A stretch of 6,934 nucleotides of DNA. Source: Proteiniphilum sp. GTDB taxonomy: Bacteria > Bacteroidota > Bacteroidia > Bacteroidales > Dysgonomonadaceae. The notes below the pieces were generated by a model. The model saw only the letters and a program-made list of their open reading frames with translations. It was not told the origin of the DNA and ran no database searches. Shown piece by piece: positions 1 to 6,371 of this stretch (the first letter of the stretch is position 1; every line of letters starts with the position of its first letter). The position numbers and the translations under genes are program-made. The DNA is taken from contig JAAYFB010000201.1 of NCBI GenBank assembly GCA_012728465.1, positions 1 to 6,934 of the forward strand, written 5' to 3'.

Positions 1-1236
1 AACTACATCTTGTGTAAAGGCTACCATAAGCATCATCTTTGCCTCTTTTTCTGGAATACCTCTAGCTTGTAAATAATACATAGCGTCATCATCAAGATGT
101 CCAGTAGTAAGACCATGGGAACACTTAACATCATCTGCATAAATTTCAAGTTGTGGCTTTGAGTACATCCTTGCATCTTCAGATATCAACAAGTTTTTAT
201 TGTCTTGATATGCTAGTGTCTTTTGAGCATCTACTTCAACTAAAATTTTACCACAAAATACCCCTACCGATTTATCCTGTAGAGCATACTTAAACAACTC
301 ATTACTGTGGCAGTTAGGCACTGCATGATCTAAAAATGCATAGTTATCAACATGCTGTTCTTTATCACAAATAGCTAACCCACCGATGTGTGCCTCGGCA
401 TACTCGCCCAACATGCGGAACTTGTAATTGTTACGTGTCAGTCCATTATGCAAAGTTATTCCCGATACATTAACATGCGAATTCTCTTTTTGCTCCGAGA
501 ATAGGTTATTAATCTTCTTAGTTTTATCAGAATTTTCCTCTAACTCATAGATATCTACCTGTGCATCTCTGTCAGCGAATACTTCGGTTACTTGTGTTAC
601 TACAAATTCAGCATCACTAACCGTGTGATCGCATACTAATAGCTTCACTTGAGAATTTCTCTCAGCAATAACCAACACGCGCCTATTGACATTTAAATCA
701 AACTCGCTTTTAAGTAGGTTTATTATCTGAAGAGGCTGCTCTACTACAATATTTTCGGGTACATAAACCACAAAACCATCCTGAGCAAACATAGTATTGT
801 AAGCCACAACCCCATTATCACTAGCTTTAGCTATTTGCGCATAGTGCTTCTTAAATATTTTTGAATGCTCTTCTGCAAACTTTTGAATACTCCCAACAAA
901 CACTCCCTTAGCAAGTGGAGCTTGCTCCTGACCATTTGCATAAAAACGGTCGTTTATCATAAAGTACAAGTTTGTATTTAAGTTTGGAACATCACACTTA
1001 AACACATCATAAGGATTTATTTCTACTGCATTATTATCAATATTAATAGCAAGTTCTGCATCAAACAGTCGAGCAATATTGGTATTTCTATAATCCTCCA
1101 TCTTGGAGGTTGGGAATCCTGATTTACTAAACACATCAAAAGCATCATCACGATGACGATTCATTCCTTTGACGGAATGCTTATCGATTTTGCTTCTGTT
1201 GTTTTTAAATAAATCAATATACTGTTGTTCAATCAT
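1..1236 (-). CDS. sufD: SufD, Fe-S cluster scaffold subunit (3' end cut by window edge)
   Basis: Reading the minus strand from the ATG at 1236 gives 412 uninterrupted codons to the window edge, with no stop, so the C-terminus is missing. SufD partners SufB and SufC in the cytosolic SufBCD complex that builds iron-sulfur clusters. Residues from about 1 to 120 are the helical N-terminal part, followed by the beta-helix SufBD core. Near the end, KCSHG places Cys372 and His374 like the Cys/His pair of E. coli SufD at the SufB interface. It is followed by the family's typical HLDDDAMYYLQARGI stretch. E. coli SufD continues about 60 residues past that His, against 38 here, so roughly 25-35 residues are probably lost. 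The start is supported by AGGAG seven bases upstream. The gene lies 14 bp after sufC and is surely co-transcribed with it. sufS is expected beyond the left edge (inference). Confidence 0.93.
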   Translation of the reverse strand, partial: MIEQQYIDLFKNNRSKIDKHSVKGMNRHRDDAFDVFSKSGFPTSKMEDYRNTNIARLFDAELAINIDNNAVEINPYDVFKCDVPNLNTNLYFMINDRFYANGQEQAPLAKGVFVGSIQKFAEEHSKIFKKHYAQIAKASDNGVVAYNTMFAQDGFVVYVPENIVVEQPLQIINLLKSEFDLNVNRRVLVIAERNSQVKLLVCDHTVSDAEFVVTQVTEVFADRDAQVDIYELEENSDKTKKINNLFSEQKENSHVNVSGITLHNGLTRNNYKFRMLGEYAEAHIGGLAICDKEQHVDNYAFLDHAVPNCHSNELFKYALQDKSVGVFCGKILVEVDAQKTLAYQDNKNLLISEDARMYSKPQLEIYADDVKCSHGLTTGHLDDDAMYYLQARGIPEKEAKMMLMVAFTQDVV

Positions 1237-1242
1237 TTAATT

Positions 1243-1248
1243 ACTCCT
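1243..1248 (-). promoter_or_regulatory. Shine-Dalgarno site of sufD
   Basis: The minus strand reads AGGAGT six bases ahead of the sufD ATG, inside the 14-bp gap after the sufC stop. It is one of the few clear ribosome binding sites in the window. It fixes the sufD start and suggests sufD is translated by new initiation rather than only by coupling to sufC. Confidence 0.7.
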
Positions 1249-1250
1249 TT

Positions 1251-2003
1251 TTAGTGTTTAATAATCCAGTCGTATCCTTTTTCTTCCAATTCAAGTGCCA
1301 ATTCTGGTCCACCTGTTTTAATGATTTTGCCATCATGAAGAACATGTACTACGTCAGGTTTAATATAATCTAGCAATCGCTGATAGTGAGTAATCACGAT
1401 TGAGGCTTTATCTGGTGTATGAAGCTTATTAACGCCCTCAGCCACTACCCTAAGAGCATCGATATCAAGACCTGAATCCGTTTCGTCTAGTATAGCCAAA
1501 GTTGGATCAAGCATTGCCATTTGAAAAATTTCATTTCTTTTTTTCTCACCACCTGAAAAACCCTCATTTACCGAACGGCTTGCAAGCTGTGCACTAATAT
1601 TTAGAAGCTCTCTCTTCTCTTTCATCAACTTCAAGAAGTCTGAAGCAGGAATAGGCTCTTCACCATTGTATTTTCTCTTCTCGTTAAGAGCAGAGCGCAT
1701 AAAGTTTACCATACTTACACCAGGAATCTCTACTGGATATTGAAAGCTAAGAAACAAGCCTTCGTTTGCTCGCTCATGTGGATCCAACTCAAGTAGTTCT
1801 TTATCTTTAAAAATAACACTACCTTTTGTGACCTCAAACTTAGGGTTTCCTGTCAATACAGATGCAAGTGTACTCTTACCAGATCCATTTGGACCCATGA
1901 TTGCATGAATCTCCCCTCTGTTTATTTCCAGATTTATTCCTTTCAGAATTTCTTTATCCTCTACAGTTGCATGTAGATTTTTAATTTGTAATAAATTAGC
2001 CAT
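1251..2003 (-). CDS. sufC: SufC, ATPase of the SUF Fe-S assembly complex
   Basis: A 250-residue, full-length SufC. It is the soluble ABC-type ATPase that drives SufBCD during iron-sulfur cluster assembly; it is not a transporter. Visible motifs are Walker A GPNGSGKST (37-45), Q-loop Gln88 in LSFQYPVEIPGVS, signature FSGGEKKR (149-156), Walker B LAILDE with catalytic Glu174, the D-loop at SGLD (177-180), and H-loop His206. The ETDSGLDIDAL and FSGGEKKRNE stretches separate SufC from ordinary ABC transporters. sufD follows after 14 bp. No Shine-Dalgarno precedes this ATG (the upstream bases are TTTTTTTAATATATAGTT). Instead, a short leader ORF overlaps the start codon, so coupled translation is plausible. 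sufB, which usually precedes sufC in this phylum, is absent; mlaF is the upstream neighbour. Confidence 0.97.
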   Translation of the reverse strand: MANLLQIKNLHATVEDKEILKGINLEINRGEIHAIMGPNGSGKSTLASVLTGNPKFEVTKGSVIFKDKELLELDPHERANEGLFLSFQYPVEIPGVSMVNFMRSALNEKRKYNGEEPIPASDFLKLMKEKRELLNISAQLASRSVNEGFSGGEKKRNEIFQMAMLDPTLAILDETDSGLDIDALRVVAEGVNKLHTPDKASIVITHYQRLLDYIKPDVVHVLHDGKIIKTGGPELALELEEKGYDWIIKH

Positions 2004-2055
2004 AACTATATATTAAAAAAACGGCAATATATGTATGTATCCTGCCGCTCATCAT
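1996..2055 (-). CDS. Possible leader peptide upstream of sufC
   Basis: A 19-codon ORF (MMSGRIHTYIAVFLIYSYG) preceded by AAAGGA with six bases to its ATG, a better ribosome binding site than sufC has. Its TAA stop overlaps the first codons of sufC (ATGGCTAAT), so the two frames overlap by 8 bases. This suggests translational coupling. A terminator-like hairpin lies inside the ORF. The peptide is hydrophobic in its second half and contains no cysteine or run of one amino acid that would name a stalling signal. It may be a regulatory leader, a real small protein, or chance. No homologue is known to me. Confidence 0.35.
   Translation of the reverse strand: MMSGRIHTYIAVFLIYSYG
2015..2047 (-). terminator. 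Terminator-like hairpin (possible attenuator) ahead of sufC
   Basis: On the minus strand CGGCA (2047-2043) pairs with TGCCG (2026-2022). A G-U pair can extend the stem inward, leaving a 14-base loop, and seven Ts (2021-2015) follow at once. The T-run ends 11 bases before the sufC ATG. It could end readthrough from mlaEF, or attenuate transcription of sufCD. The stem is short, so strength is uncertain. Confidence 0.45.
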
Positions 2056-2107
2056 TTTATATCCTTTGTGAATTTAATTATTTGTAGATACTGTTTGCTG
2101 TCTGAAT

Positions 2108-2130
2108 AACAATTATTTGTCGTAATTGTT
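2108..2130. repeat. 8-bp inverted repeat upstream of sufC
   Basis: AACAATTA (2108-2115) and TAATTGTT (2123-2130) are perfect inverted repeats separated by seven bases. No T-run follows on either strand, so an operator or RNA stem is more likely than a terminator. Part of it, AATTATTTGT at 2111-2120, recurs exactly at 2076-2085, 35 bp away. A regulator of suf expression is a possible binder (inference). Confidence 0.4.
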
Positions 2131-2144
2131 TACATCTAACCAAT

Positions 2145-2152
2145 AAAAGATA
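2145..2152 (-). promoter_or_regulatory. Weak candidate -7 element for sufCD
   Basis: The minus strand reads TATCTTTT, one mismatch from the Bacteroidota -7 consensus TAnnTTTG. A TTG lies 17 bp upstream, slightly closer than the usual 19-21. If used, the sufC transcript would carry a leader of about 130 bases that includes the inverted repeat, leader ORF and hairpin. No better candidate was seen between mlaF and sufC. Confidence 0.25.
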
Positions 2153-2184
2153 AAACAGTCATAAATGAGCAATGATTTACACCA

Positions 2185-2970
2185 TTAAGTTACTTCTTTA
2201 TTTGTGTCGTTATGAGCTGTATCCGACTCTTTTATTTTCTTAAATAGATCTGATGCAAAGACAAACTCATTTAGCCTTTTATTTTCCGAATTCATAATAT
2301 CATCTTTAGTTCCGGTCCACTCAAGTACACCTTCATCCAAAAATATTATTTCATCGCCTATATTCATTACTGAGTTCATATCATGAGACACCACTATAGA
2401 TGTGATACCAAAATCAACAGTAATATCTGCAATAAGCTCATCAATTAATTGAGAGGTTTTGGGATCCAGACCCGAGTTGGGTTCATCGCAAAACAAAAAT
2501 TTAGGGTTCAATGCGATGGCACGTGCTATTGCCACACGCTTCATCATACCACCAGATATTTCAGATGGATACAAATTAGCAGCATGTGATAAATTTACTC
2601 TATCAAGACAAAACTCGGCACGCTTAAGTCGCTCTCGCTGATTCTTCTTCGAAAACATATCCAAAGGAAACATCACATTCTCTATCACCGTTCGAGAATC
2701 AAACAAAGCAGATCCTTGAAACATCATACCCATATTGCGACGCAGTTTTTTGATATCTCGCGTACGCATATTTACTATATTCTTGCCCTCATAGTTTATA
2801 ACTCCACTTGTAGGGTCAATCAATCCAATAAGGCACTTTAGGAAAACTGTTTTTCCCGATCCGCTCTTGCCAATAATCATATTAACAACACCTTCTTTAA
2901 ATCTGGTGCTGATATTATCGAGAACAACACGACCGTCAAACTCTTTCACTAAATCTTTTACTTCTATCAT
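2185..2970 (-). CDS. mlaF: MlaF-like ATPase of an MCE phospholipid transporter
   Basis: A 261-residue ABC ATPase that would sit on the cytoplasmic face of MlaE and power lipid transport between the inner and outer membranes. Motifs: Walker A GKSGSGKT (34-41), Q-loop Gln85 in MMFQGSALFDS, signature ISGGMMKR (138-145), Walker B FLFCDE with Glu163, D-loop GLD (167-169), and H-loop His196. The phrases FQGSALFDS and SGGMMKRVAIARA are typical of the MlaF/Ttg2A branch and set it apart from other ABC ATPases. It starts 10 bp after mlaE ends and must share its transcript. The C-terminal 25 residues are charged and probably flexible. No strong Shine-Dalgarno is visible. No mlaD follows; in this phylum the MCE protein is often encoded elsewhere. 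Confidence 0.9.
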   Translation of the reverse strand: MIEVKDLVKEFDGRVVLDNISTRFKEGVVNMIIGKSGSGKTVFLKCLIGLIDPTSGVINYEGKNIVNMRTRDIKKLRRNMGMMFQGSALFDSRTVIENVMFPLDMFSKKNQRERLKRAEFCLDRVNLSHAANLYPSEISGGMMKRVAIARAIALNPKFLFCDEPNSGLDPKTSQLIDELIADITVDFGITSIVVSHDMNSVMNIGDEIIFLDEGVLEWTGTKDDIMNSENKRLNEFVFASDLFKKIKESDTAHNDTNKEVT

Positions 2971-2980
2971 ATCACAACAA

Positions 2981-3727
2981 TTATGCTATTATCCTAGTAA
3001 ATACCAAGTCGGTAGCAAGAATCAATATATTGTTGATAACCACTGAATCGGTGCTGGCCTTACCAACTTCCAAGGAACCACCCTTTACATAATAGCCAAA
3101 ATATGCAGATACTGATGCTATAATAAAGCCATACATCATAGACTTTATGATGGACGACCACACAAACCTCTCCCTAAAAAAGAACTGAATGCCATAAACA
3201 TACGTTGATACTGGAGGAACGCCAGTAACCAAACAAATAACATATCCCCCAAATAGTCCTAAGAACATGCTCACGATAACCAGTACGGGCATAAATGTTA
3301 CAAATGCAGTAATTTTAGGCATTATCAAGTAGTTGGCAGAGTTCACCCCCATTATCTCAAGTGCATCTATCTGTTCAGTTACTCTCATAGTTCCTACTTC
3401 AGATGCAATATTAGACCCAACCTTTCCCGACAAGATTAAACACATAATGGTTGACGAAAACTCAAGTAATATAATCTCTCGTGATACTACTCCCACGGTG
3501 AAACGTGGTAGGAGTGGTGAATCAATATTTAGTGCAATTTGCATCACTATTACTGCTCCGATGAAGAAAGATATAATCATTACAAGCCAAATGGAATTAA
3601 CCCCTAGCTTATATGTCTCTTTTGAGAACTCTTTGAAAAACTCTCTAGTTCTGTCGGGCAATGACATTGCGCGTTTCATCAAAACGACATATTCTCCAAC
3701 GCTTTCTAAAGACTTTATCAACCCCAT
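2981..3727 (-). CDS. mlaE: MlaE-like permease of an MCE phospholipid transporter
   Basis: A 248-residue inner-membrane permease, a normal length for MlaE/YrbE. The N-terminal 40 residues look like an amphipathic interface region. Hydrophobic segments lie at about 44-67, 85-101, 137-170, 192-213 and 229-247. The family hallmark is seen at 101-127: GKVGSNIASEVGTMRVTEQI followed by DALEIMG, matching the well-conserved G-S-x-I-A-x-E-x-G-x-M-x-V-x-E-Q-I-D-A-L pattern. With MlaF it should form the MlaE2F2 core that moves phospholipids for outer-membrane asymmetry. It is the first gene of the mlaEF operon, with a TAnnTTTG box about 28 bp upstream of the start, and is divergent from the exporter gene at 3872. 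The start at 3727 is the one that gives the usual family length. Confidence 0.92.
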   Translation of the reverse strand: MGLIKSLESVGEYVVLMKRAMSLPDRTREFFKEFSKETYKLGVNSIWLVMIISFFIGAVIVMQIALNIDSPLLPRFTVGVVSREIILLEFSSTIMCLILSGKVGSNIASEVGTMRVTEQIDALEIMGVNSANYLIMPKITAFVTFMPVLVIVSMFLGLFGGYVICLVTGVPPVSTYVYGIQFFFRERFVWSSIIKSMMYGFIIASVSAYFGYYVKGGSLEVGKASTDSVVINNILILATDLVFTRIIA

Positions 3728-3754
3728 ACTATCTCTAACATATTATTCATTTAG

Positions 3755-3762
3755 CAAAGATA
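3755..3762 (-). promoter_or_regulatory. -7 promoter element for mlaEF
   Basis: The minus strand reads TATCTTTG, an exact match to the Bacteroidota -7 consensus TAnnTTTG. It implies a 5' leader of roughly 20 bases before the mlaE ATG at 3727. No convincing TTTG -33 element was found at the usual spacing, which is common in this phylum. Confidence 0.5.
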
Positions 3763-3790
3763 GATAATGTTTTTTATTTTGATGGTCATT

Positions 3791-3816
3791 AGCATAAACG
3801 ATTAATAGCATAAGCG
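3791..3816. repeat. AGCATAARCG direct repeat between the divergent promoters
   Basis: AGCATAAACG (3791-3800) and AGCATAAGCG (3807-3816) match at nine of ten positions and start 16 bp apart. They lie about midway between the -7 boxes of mlaE (3755-3762) and the exporter (3844-3851). That placement suits a shared binding site affecting both directions, though chance is not excluded in AT-rich DNA. Confidence 0.35.
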
Positions 3817-3843
3817 TATAAACCATTTAATCAAATCATTTAC

Positions 3844-3851
3844 TAATTTTG
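3844..3851 (+). promoter_or_regulatory. -7 promoter element for the exporter-pabBC operon
   Basis: TAATTTTG matches the Bacteroidota consensus TAnnTTTG exactly and ends 20 bases before the exporter ATG, giving a leader of about 15 bases. No TTTG is found at the -33 position. The short leader is A-rich and has no Shine-Dalgarno, as is usual in the phylum. Confidence 0.5.
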
Positions 3852-3871
3852 CACAATCAACAAAACTGTAA

Positions 3872-4771
3872 ATGAACAACAATAATAAATCAGGCCTCTT
3901 TGTGGCCATAGCCATAGCAAGTTGGTCAACCGTGGCTTCTGCATTTAAGATAGGATTGCGGCACTACACATACTTCGAGCTAATACTAGTATCTGCTATT
4001 ATGGCTATGCTAGTGTTTGCAACGGTGGTGACTATACAAGGCAAATGGAAACATTTAAATTACTTAGGCACTAAGCAATGGGTAGGATTTGCACTGAGTG
4101 GGCTACTTAACCCTGCTCTTTATTACATCATTCTTTTCAAATCATATGACTTACTGCCAGCACAAATTGCCCAATCTATAAACTACTTTTGGCCAACTCT
4201 ACTTACCATAATGTTGGCAATATTTATGCGACAAAGTATTCCTAAATTTAAATACATTGGCATGCTCATTTCATTTGGTGGCGTCGTGCTTATATCACTA
4301 GGCACTGGAGGAATAGCTGGCGTGTCGCTATCTGGTACTGGCATAGCACTAGCATTTCTTAGTGCCTTCTTGTGGGCAATGTTTTGGATTTTGAACCAAC
4401 GAAACAAAAATACTGACTCGATGGTGGCTCTATTTCTCAACTTCATGTTTGGTGCTGTATATCTATTAATAGCCACTCTTTTTGTTCCAACCAATTTACT
4501 ATCCGTAAGCGGATTACTATCTGGTGTGTACGTGGGCACGTTCGAAATGGCAATACCATTTATATTTTTTGGTATGGCACTAAAAGAGAGCAAAAACCCA
4601 TCACTGATCAATCAGCTATGCTACCTATCTCCTTTCATTTCGCTATTTATTATTCATTTTGTGGTGGGCGAAACAATTTATCCTACCACATACATAGGAT
4701 TGGGCTTAATAGTTAGTGGCATCGTCCTCAATGAGATGATAGCTAAAAGAAAACAATTACGTTTCACTTAA
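3872..4771 (+). CDS. EamA/DMT-family exporter, YddG-like
   Basis: A 299-residue inner-membrane protein of the drug/metabolite transporter superfamily, made of two EamA repeats. About ten hydrophobic helices are visible, near 8-27, 34-54, 70-90, 97-119, 127-146, 155-173, 185-204, 213-235, 249-268 and 274-291. The second repeat ends with the typical LSPFISLFIIHFVVGETIYP and GLGLIVSGIVL pattern. Residues 104-109 read NYFWPT, resembling the NYLWP motif I associate with YddG-type aromatic amino acid exporters; ordinary EamA proteins usually differ here. pabB follows after 33 bp on the same strand, which supports a link to chorismate-derived or aromatic compounds. The substrate itself cannot be read from the sequence. 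The start at 3872 follows a TAnnTTTG box by 20 bases. Confidence 0.88.
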   Translation: MNNNNKSGLFVAIAIASWSTVASAFKIGLRHYTYFELILVSAIMAMLVFATVVTIQGKWKHLNYLGTKQWVGFALSGLLNPALYYIILFKSYDLLPAQIAQSINYFWPTLLTIMLAIFMRQSIPKFKYIGMLISFGGVVLISLGTGGIAGVSLSGTGIALAFLSAFLWAMFWILNQRNKNTDSMVALFLNFMFGAVYLLIATLFVPTNLLSVSGLLSGVYVGTFEMAIPFIFFGMALKESKNPSLINQLCYLSPFISLFIIHFVVGETIYPTTYIGLGLIVSGIVLNEMIAKRKQLRFT

Positions 4772-4788
4772 CGAGGTATTATAAAACA

Positions 4789-4796
4789 TATTTTTG
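4789..4796 (+). promoter_or_regulatory. Possible internal -7 element for pabBC
   Basis: TATTTTTG matches TAnnTTTG exactly and ends eight bases before the annotated pabB ATG. Transcription would start at about 4801-4804, so a transcript from here would be nearly leaderless for the ATG at 4805, or would use the in-frame ATG at 4838. No -33 element is obvious. Confidence 0.35.
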
Positions 4797-4804
4797 TTCA
4801 CAGC

Positions 4805-5776
4805 ATGTTTGACAATTGTAGCAATATTATAGATAAAATGAATAATGCGGGAATGGCAAGAACTCCATTTCTATTTGGCATAGACTATGAGCTAAGCGAT
4901 GGTTTTTTTGTTGCCAACCCTCTACAACAAAACGATATCCTCTTCACAATTAACAATGTTGGCAACTGCACCACGTCACCTAATAAAATATCAGGCTATG
5001 CTTTTGATAGCATCCCCGAAAGCTTCGAGTCGTATCAGGCTAAGTTTGACATTGTGATGTCGAGCCTAATAAATAGAGATGTAGATTTGATAAACCTAAC
5101 GCTAAAAACACCTATCGCCACTTCTTTATCGCTCACAGATATATTTAATCACAGCAAGGCTAAATATAGAATTTGTATCCCCAATAAATTTGTTTGCTTC
5201 TCACCCGAGATATTTATTAGAACACACAAAGGCAAAATATACTCCTATCCGATGAAAGGAACCATCAATGCTAGCATCCCCAATGCTGAGGCAAAAATCA
5301 TCAACAACCCCAAAGAGATTGAAGAGCACACGTTAGCTGTCAAGATAATAGAAAACGATTTGAGCAACATTGCCACTGATGTGTCCACTACTCGCTTCAG
5401 ATATGTAGATACAATCTATAATAGTAAAGGTAATTTGCTGCAAGTTAGCTCACAAGTGGAGGGAACATTAAGTGACGACTTCAGCCACCACTTAGGAACA
5501 AATATTTTCAAACTACTTCCTGCGGGCTCCATTGCTGGATGGCCACGAGACAAGGCTTTGAGAGTTATTAAACAGGCTGAAGTCGAAATACGAGGTTACT
5601 ACTCGGGCATTGTAGGTTATTTTGATGGCACGGACATAGACTGTGGCGTGATGATAAGATTTATAGAGAAGGATGGAGAGAAATTATATTTCAGAAGTGG
5701 AGGTGGCATCACCATCAATAGCAATTGCGAAAGCGAATACAAAGAAGTGTCCGAAAAAATATATCTACCATTTTAA
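4805..5776 (+). CDS. pabB: PabB, aminodeoxychorismate synthase component I
   Basis: A 323-residue chorismate-binding enzyme of the short Bacteroidota type. It should turn chorismate plus ammonia into 4-amino-4-deoxychorismate, the first step to p-aminobenzoate and folate, with a PabA/TrpG glutaminase coded elsewhere. Visible: PFLFGIDYEL (21-30) at the N-terminus, PMKGT (149-153) with Lys151 matching the PIKGT lysine of PabB, QVSSQVEGTL (213-222), PAGSIAG (239-245), AEVEIRGYYSGIVGYFDG (258-275) and a C-terminal GVMIRFIE and RSGGGIT pattern. Two usually strict motifs differ: VDLxRNDLS reads VKIIENDLS (179-187), and GAPK reads GWPR (245-248). PMKGT makes PabB/TrpE-type chemistry likeliest, but altered activity is possible. 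No Shine-Dalgarno precedes the start; Met12 (4838) aligns about equally well with family starts. Confidence 0.85.
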   Translation: MFDNCSNIIDKMNNAGMARTPFLFGIDYELSDGFFVANPLQQNDILFTINNVGNCTTSPNKISGYAFDSIPESFESYQAKFDIVMSSLINRDVDLINLTLKTPIATSLSLTDIFNHSKAKYRICIPNKFVCFSPEIFIRTHKGKIYSYPMKGTINASIPNAEAKIINNPKEIEEHTLAVKIIENDLSNIATDVSTTRFRYVDTIYNSKGNLLQVSSQVEGTLSDDFSHHLGTNIFKLLPAGSIAGWPRDKALRVIKQAEVEIRGYYSGIVGYFDGTDIDCGVMIRFIEKDGEKLYFRSGGGITINSNCESEYKEVSEKIYLPF

Positions 5777-5789
5777 TACGTACAAATAT

Positions 5790-6371
5790 ATGCTTCTAGA
5801 AACCATATGCATACACAATAACCAAGCAGTCAACATACATTTGCACACACAAAGGATGCAAAATTCGGCTAAAAATCTAGGTTTTGTAGCTCCCCATCTA
5901 CCAAATCTAGTGGATATTATGCCCAGAAGTCTAGCAAACAAAAGGGTTAGATGCAGCATAAAGTATGGCACCGACATTATTGATATTCTATTTGTTGAAT
6001 ACACCCCACGAGTTATCAGATCGCTAAAGGTGATAGAAGCTGACATAAGCTACTCACTAAAATTTGCAGATAGACACCCGCTCAATCAATTACTATTGCA
6101 AAAAGGATATTGCGACGAGGTTCTGGTTGTGAGAGACAATTTCATCACCGACACCACATTTAGCAATGTAGTTTTCGAAAACAGTGAAGGGCTATTTACG
6201 CCCGACACATACTTGCTAAATGGTATAAAGAGACAAAAACTGATAGCCGAAGGAGTGGTGAAAGAGACAAGAATATCGCAAAATGATCTACATAAATATA
6301 GCAGAGTGCATTTAGTGAATGCGATGCTAGATATTGGAATGTCTGTTGTGAACATTAGAAACATCAGATAG
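5790..6371 (+). CDS. pabC: Class IV aminotransferase, probable aminodeoxychorismate lyase
   Basis: A 193-residue PLP enzyme of fold type IV that would release pyruvate from aminodeoxychorismate to give p-aminobenzoate. Seen: an N-terminal LETICIHN, HTQRM (19-23) with Arg22, Lys91 in YSLKFADRHPL as the likely PLP-binding lysine, CDEVLVVRDNFITDTTFSNVVF (108-129) matching the DExLLxxxGxxTExxxxNxF signature with Asp for Glu, and TPDTYLLNGIKRQKL near the C-terminus. It is clearly shorter than E. coli PabC (269 residues) but fits the small class found beside pabB in this phylum. The ATG at 5790 is chosen because it lies 13 bp after the pabB stop. A longer reading from 5673 would run inside pabB and adds 39 residues that look unlike the family. 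Branched-chain or D-amino acid aminotransferase is an unlikely alternative given the neighbour. Confidence 0.78.
   Translation: MLLETICIHNNQAVNIHLHTQRMQNSAKNLGFVAPHLPNLVDIMPRSLANKRVRCSIKYGTDIIDILFVEYTPRVIRSLKVIEADISYSLKFADRHPLNQLLLQKGYCDEVLVVRDNFITDTTFSNVVFENSEGLFTPDTYLLNGIKRQKLIAEGVVKETRISQNDLHKYSRVHLVNAMLDIGMSVVNIRNIR

Noticed and set aside
3333..3767. 144-codon ORF on the plus strand opposite mlaE
   Set aside because: It is the reverse strand of the strongly recognised mlaE gene, with no family features of its own.
4183..4611. 142-codon ORF on the minus strand opposite the exporter
   Set aside because: It is antisense to a clear EamA protein and shows no domain or start signal.
5673..5789. 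Upstream extension of pabC to the ATG at 5673
   Set aside because: It would lie inside pabB in another frame and adds residues unlike the family N-terminus. The ATG at 5790 sits just after the pabB stop and starts with the expected LETI sequence.
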